Shown here one piece after another: positions 62,629 to 64,000 of a stretch of 64,000 nucleotides of DNA; within the stretch, counting starts at the first letter, position 1; the number at the start of each line of letters is the position of its first letter. The position numbers were made by a program, and so were the translations under genes. The notes under the pieces are model-generated. The model was not told the origin of the DNA, searched no databases, and saw only the letters and a program-made list of their open reading frames with translations. The stretch comes from Diplosphaera chodatii (lineage: Eukaryota > Chlorophyta > Trebouxiophyceae > Prasiolales > Stichococcaceae): positions 558,001-622,000 of the forward strand of contig JAALGY010000034.1 in the NCBI GenBank assembly GCA_032358165.1. The letters run 5' to 3'.

Positions 62629-64000
62629 TCAGCGCTGTCGGCGTCTGCCCCAGCGTGGGATGTCCGGTTGTGCCGCTGCTGCCTGCTGGGCGTCATCATC
62701 CTGTGAGGCACACCAGTTCGTAGTCTTGTTCACTGCAGTCTGGTTCACATCGACTTGGAGAGTCTGTGACCTGCACTCTAATGTATGTATGCAACATCAT
62801 CTGCGTGGCACAAGTCCCATCAGCCAGAGTTGATGGAGCTTGTCATTACGATCGAGTCGGCCCAGTTTACCTGGTCAGCTGCCACAGCCTGCAGCACAGC
62901 GGCGCTGTGCTTCCTGACACGGTCCATCACGCTGCTGGGTAGCGCGTCGTCGGGGGACCCTTCCGCCAGCTGCACGGCCTCGCGGATGTAGCGAGGCGAG
63001 TCCAGGCCGGCAAAAGTGGCGTCCTGCAGCGCAGGGGACCCGTGTCAGCTAGCCTGCATGCACATCCTGATTGGCCTGCTGCACGCTCCGGCAGAATGCA
63101 TCATGGTCCTGATGTTTATGTCGATGGTGAAGCGCATTGAAATATGTGCTGTCATACAGGGATGCAAGGATTGCCGTTGCAAGTGCATGCAGGTGCTATC
63201 ACAGCAACACAGCCTCAGGTCGTGGTCACACCTTCAGCTTGTCGAGCTGGGCTGCCTGCAGGTCGTTTTTGGGCTTCACTCGGCACAGGAACTTTGAGGT
63301 CTCACTGGCTGCAGCGCGCAGAGCTTGGCTCGTCTCCTCTGAAACCGGCTTTGGCGGCACCCTCAATTTGCTGTCTTCTGGTATGCTTGCCAGTGGCGGA
63401 TTGGCCGTGGCGGCGGCTCTTGCGCCCATTTGTGGAGGGCCAGCCGGCAGTTCCTGTGGCACCAAGCAACCCATTAGCAAAGTGTAGCACCGCAGACTAG
63501 TGCAACATGCAGCAGCAGCACATACAAGGATGCTGAGCATCGACCGGAGATGGAGTACTGCAGGCCCACCTTGATGGTCTGCAGCCTTTGTCCAAATGCA
63601 TGGGACGGTGCGGCTTTGGCCACACACCTGCTGCGTGTGCGGAGCAGAATATGTGTGCACATGTGATGCTTGTCTGGTGTGCAGGTCGGAGGTCACCGTG
63701 CATGCGTGCAGCTGGGAGAGTCGTCAAGGTGCTCAGGTGCAGGAAGGCTACGGCAGCAAGCTCTGCCCTGGGGCAAGCTCTGCTCAGATGCACCTGGGGC
63801 AGGGCCTGCATTATGGGCTCCCATGCGCTGTGCAAGCACCCGCTGTGCTGTAGGATGTGAGGGTTTGTTTGCATGCTGCTGTGCCGAAGTTGCATGCTTG
63901 GGCTTTGCTGCTGCCGGGGCTGCTGCTGGTGGTGGTGGTGATGCTCCTGCTGGCGCTGCTGCTGTTGCAGTGACTGCTGTCCTGATGCCTGGGTCGCCGG
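62629..64000 (-). CDS. Unrecognised protein, 3' part only
   Basis: Three exons are clear on the minus strand. About 63230-63452 reads ELPAGPPQMGARAAATANPP, then PVSEETSQALRAAASETSKF and CRVKPKNDLQAAQLDKLK. About 62851-63024 reads DATFAGLDSPRYIREAVQLA and SSVMDRVRKHSAAVLQAVAA. The last exon reads DDDAQQAAAAQPDIPRWGRR and stops with TGA at 62629. A further exon near 63580-63625 (SHAFGQRLQTIK) and Gln/His- or Ala/Pro-rich sequence near 63.9 kb probably belong to it. The protein looks helical and charged with low-complexity N-terminal parts. I do not recognise a domain; the 5' end is outside the window. Confidence 0.6.

Overview
The window is nuclear DNA of a green alga (Chlorophyta; Chlorophyceae or Trebouxiophyceae is my best guess, species not determinable). 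Genes are broken into many short exons by introns of roughly 100-500 bases with GTGAG/GTGCG donors and GCAG acceptors. Coding exons are GC-rich, intergenic DNA is full of TGCA/CAGCAG words, and the products are algal: hydroxyproline-rich glycoprotein, secreted beta-mannanases, GT77-like transferases, aquaporins. TAA, TAG and TGA all act as stops. Gene models were built by joining exons by eye; where stated, reading phase closes across every junction.

Region 1 (1-16 kb, minus strand): two tandem GH5 endo-beta-mannanases (1-2877, running off the left edge; 3600-9362, with a long proline-rich N-terminal region), then two tandem membrane-anchored SAM-dependent methyltransferases (9997-12664; 13306-16089).

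Region 2 (16.8-34.2 kb): a GH5 cellulase-like enzyme with a C-terminal hydrophobic tail (16832-22097, plus), a GT77-like (PF03407-type) glycosyltransferase (22594-24542, plus), decayed copies of the cellulase 3' end and of a cysteine-rich exon (24.65-26.3 kb), a secreted HRGP with about 40 Ser-Pro-rich octads (27007-30672, minus), and a second GT77-like gene (32010-34158, plus). GT77 enzymes of plants arabinosylate extensins, so the HRGP lies between two candidate modifying enzymes. Together regions 1 and 2 look like a cell-wall gene neighbourhood: wall glycan hydrolases, a possible sugar methylation step, and an HRGP with its glycosyltransferases.

Region 3 (35-45 kb, minus): two tandem aquaporins that differ by two introns, separated by about 3 kb that holds a stretch of different composition.

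Region 4 (45-64 kb, minus): a 9 kb gene encoding seven tandem C-x2-C...C-x2-C zinc ribbons and a long low-complexity tail, a class II lysyl-tRNA synthetase with an N-terminal extension, and the 3' part of an unrecognised gene running off the right edge.

The strongest themes are local duplication (mannanase, methyltransferase, GT77-like and aquaporin genes all occur as pairs, with cellulase and HRGP fragments as dead copies), GC-AG introns that differ between paralogs, microexons, and exon-edge duplications inside the zinc-ribbon gene.
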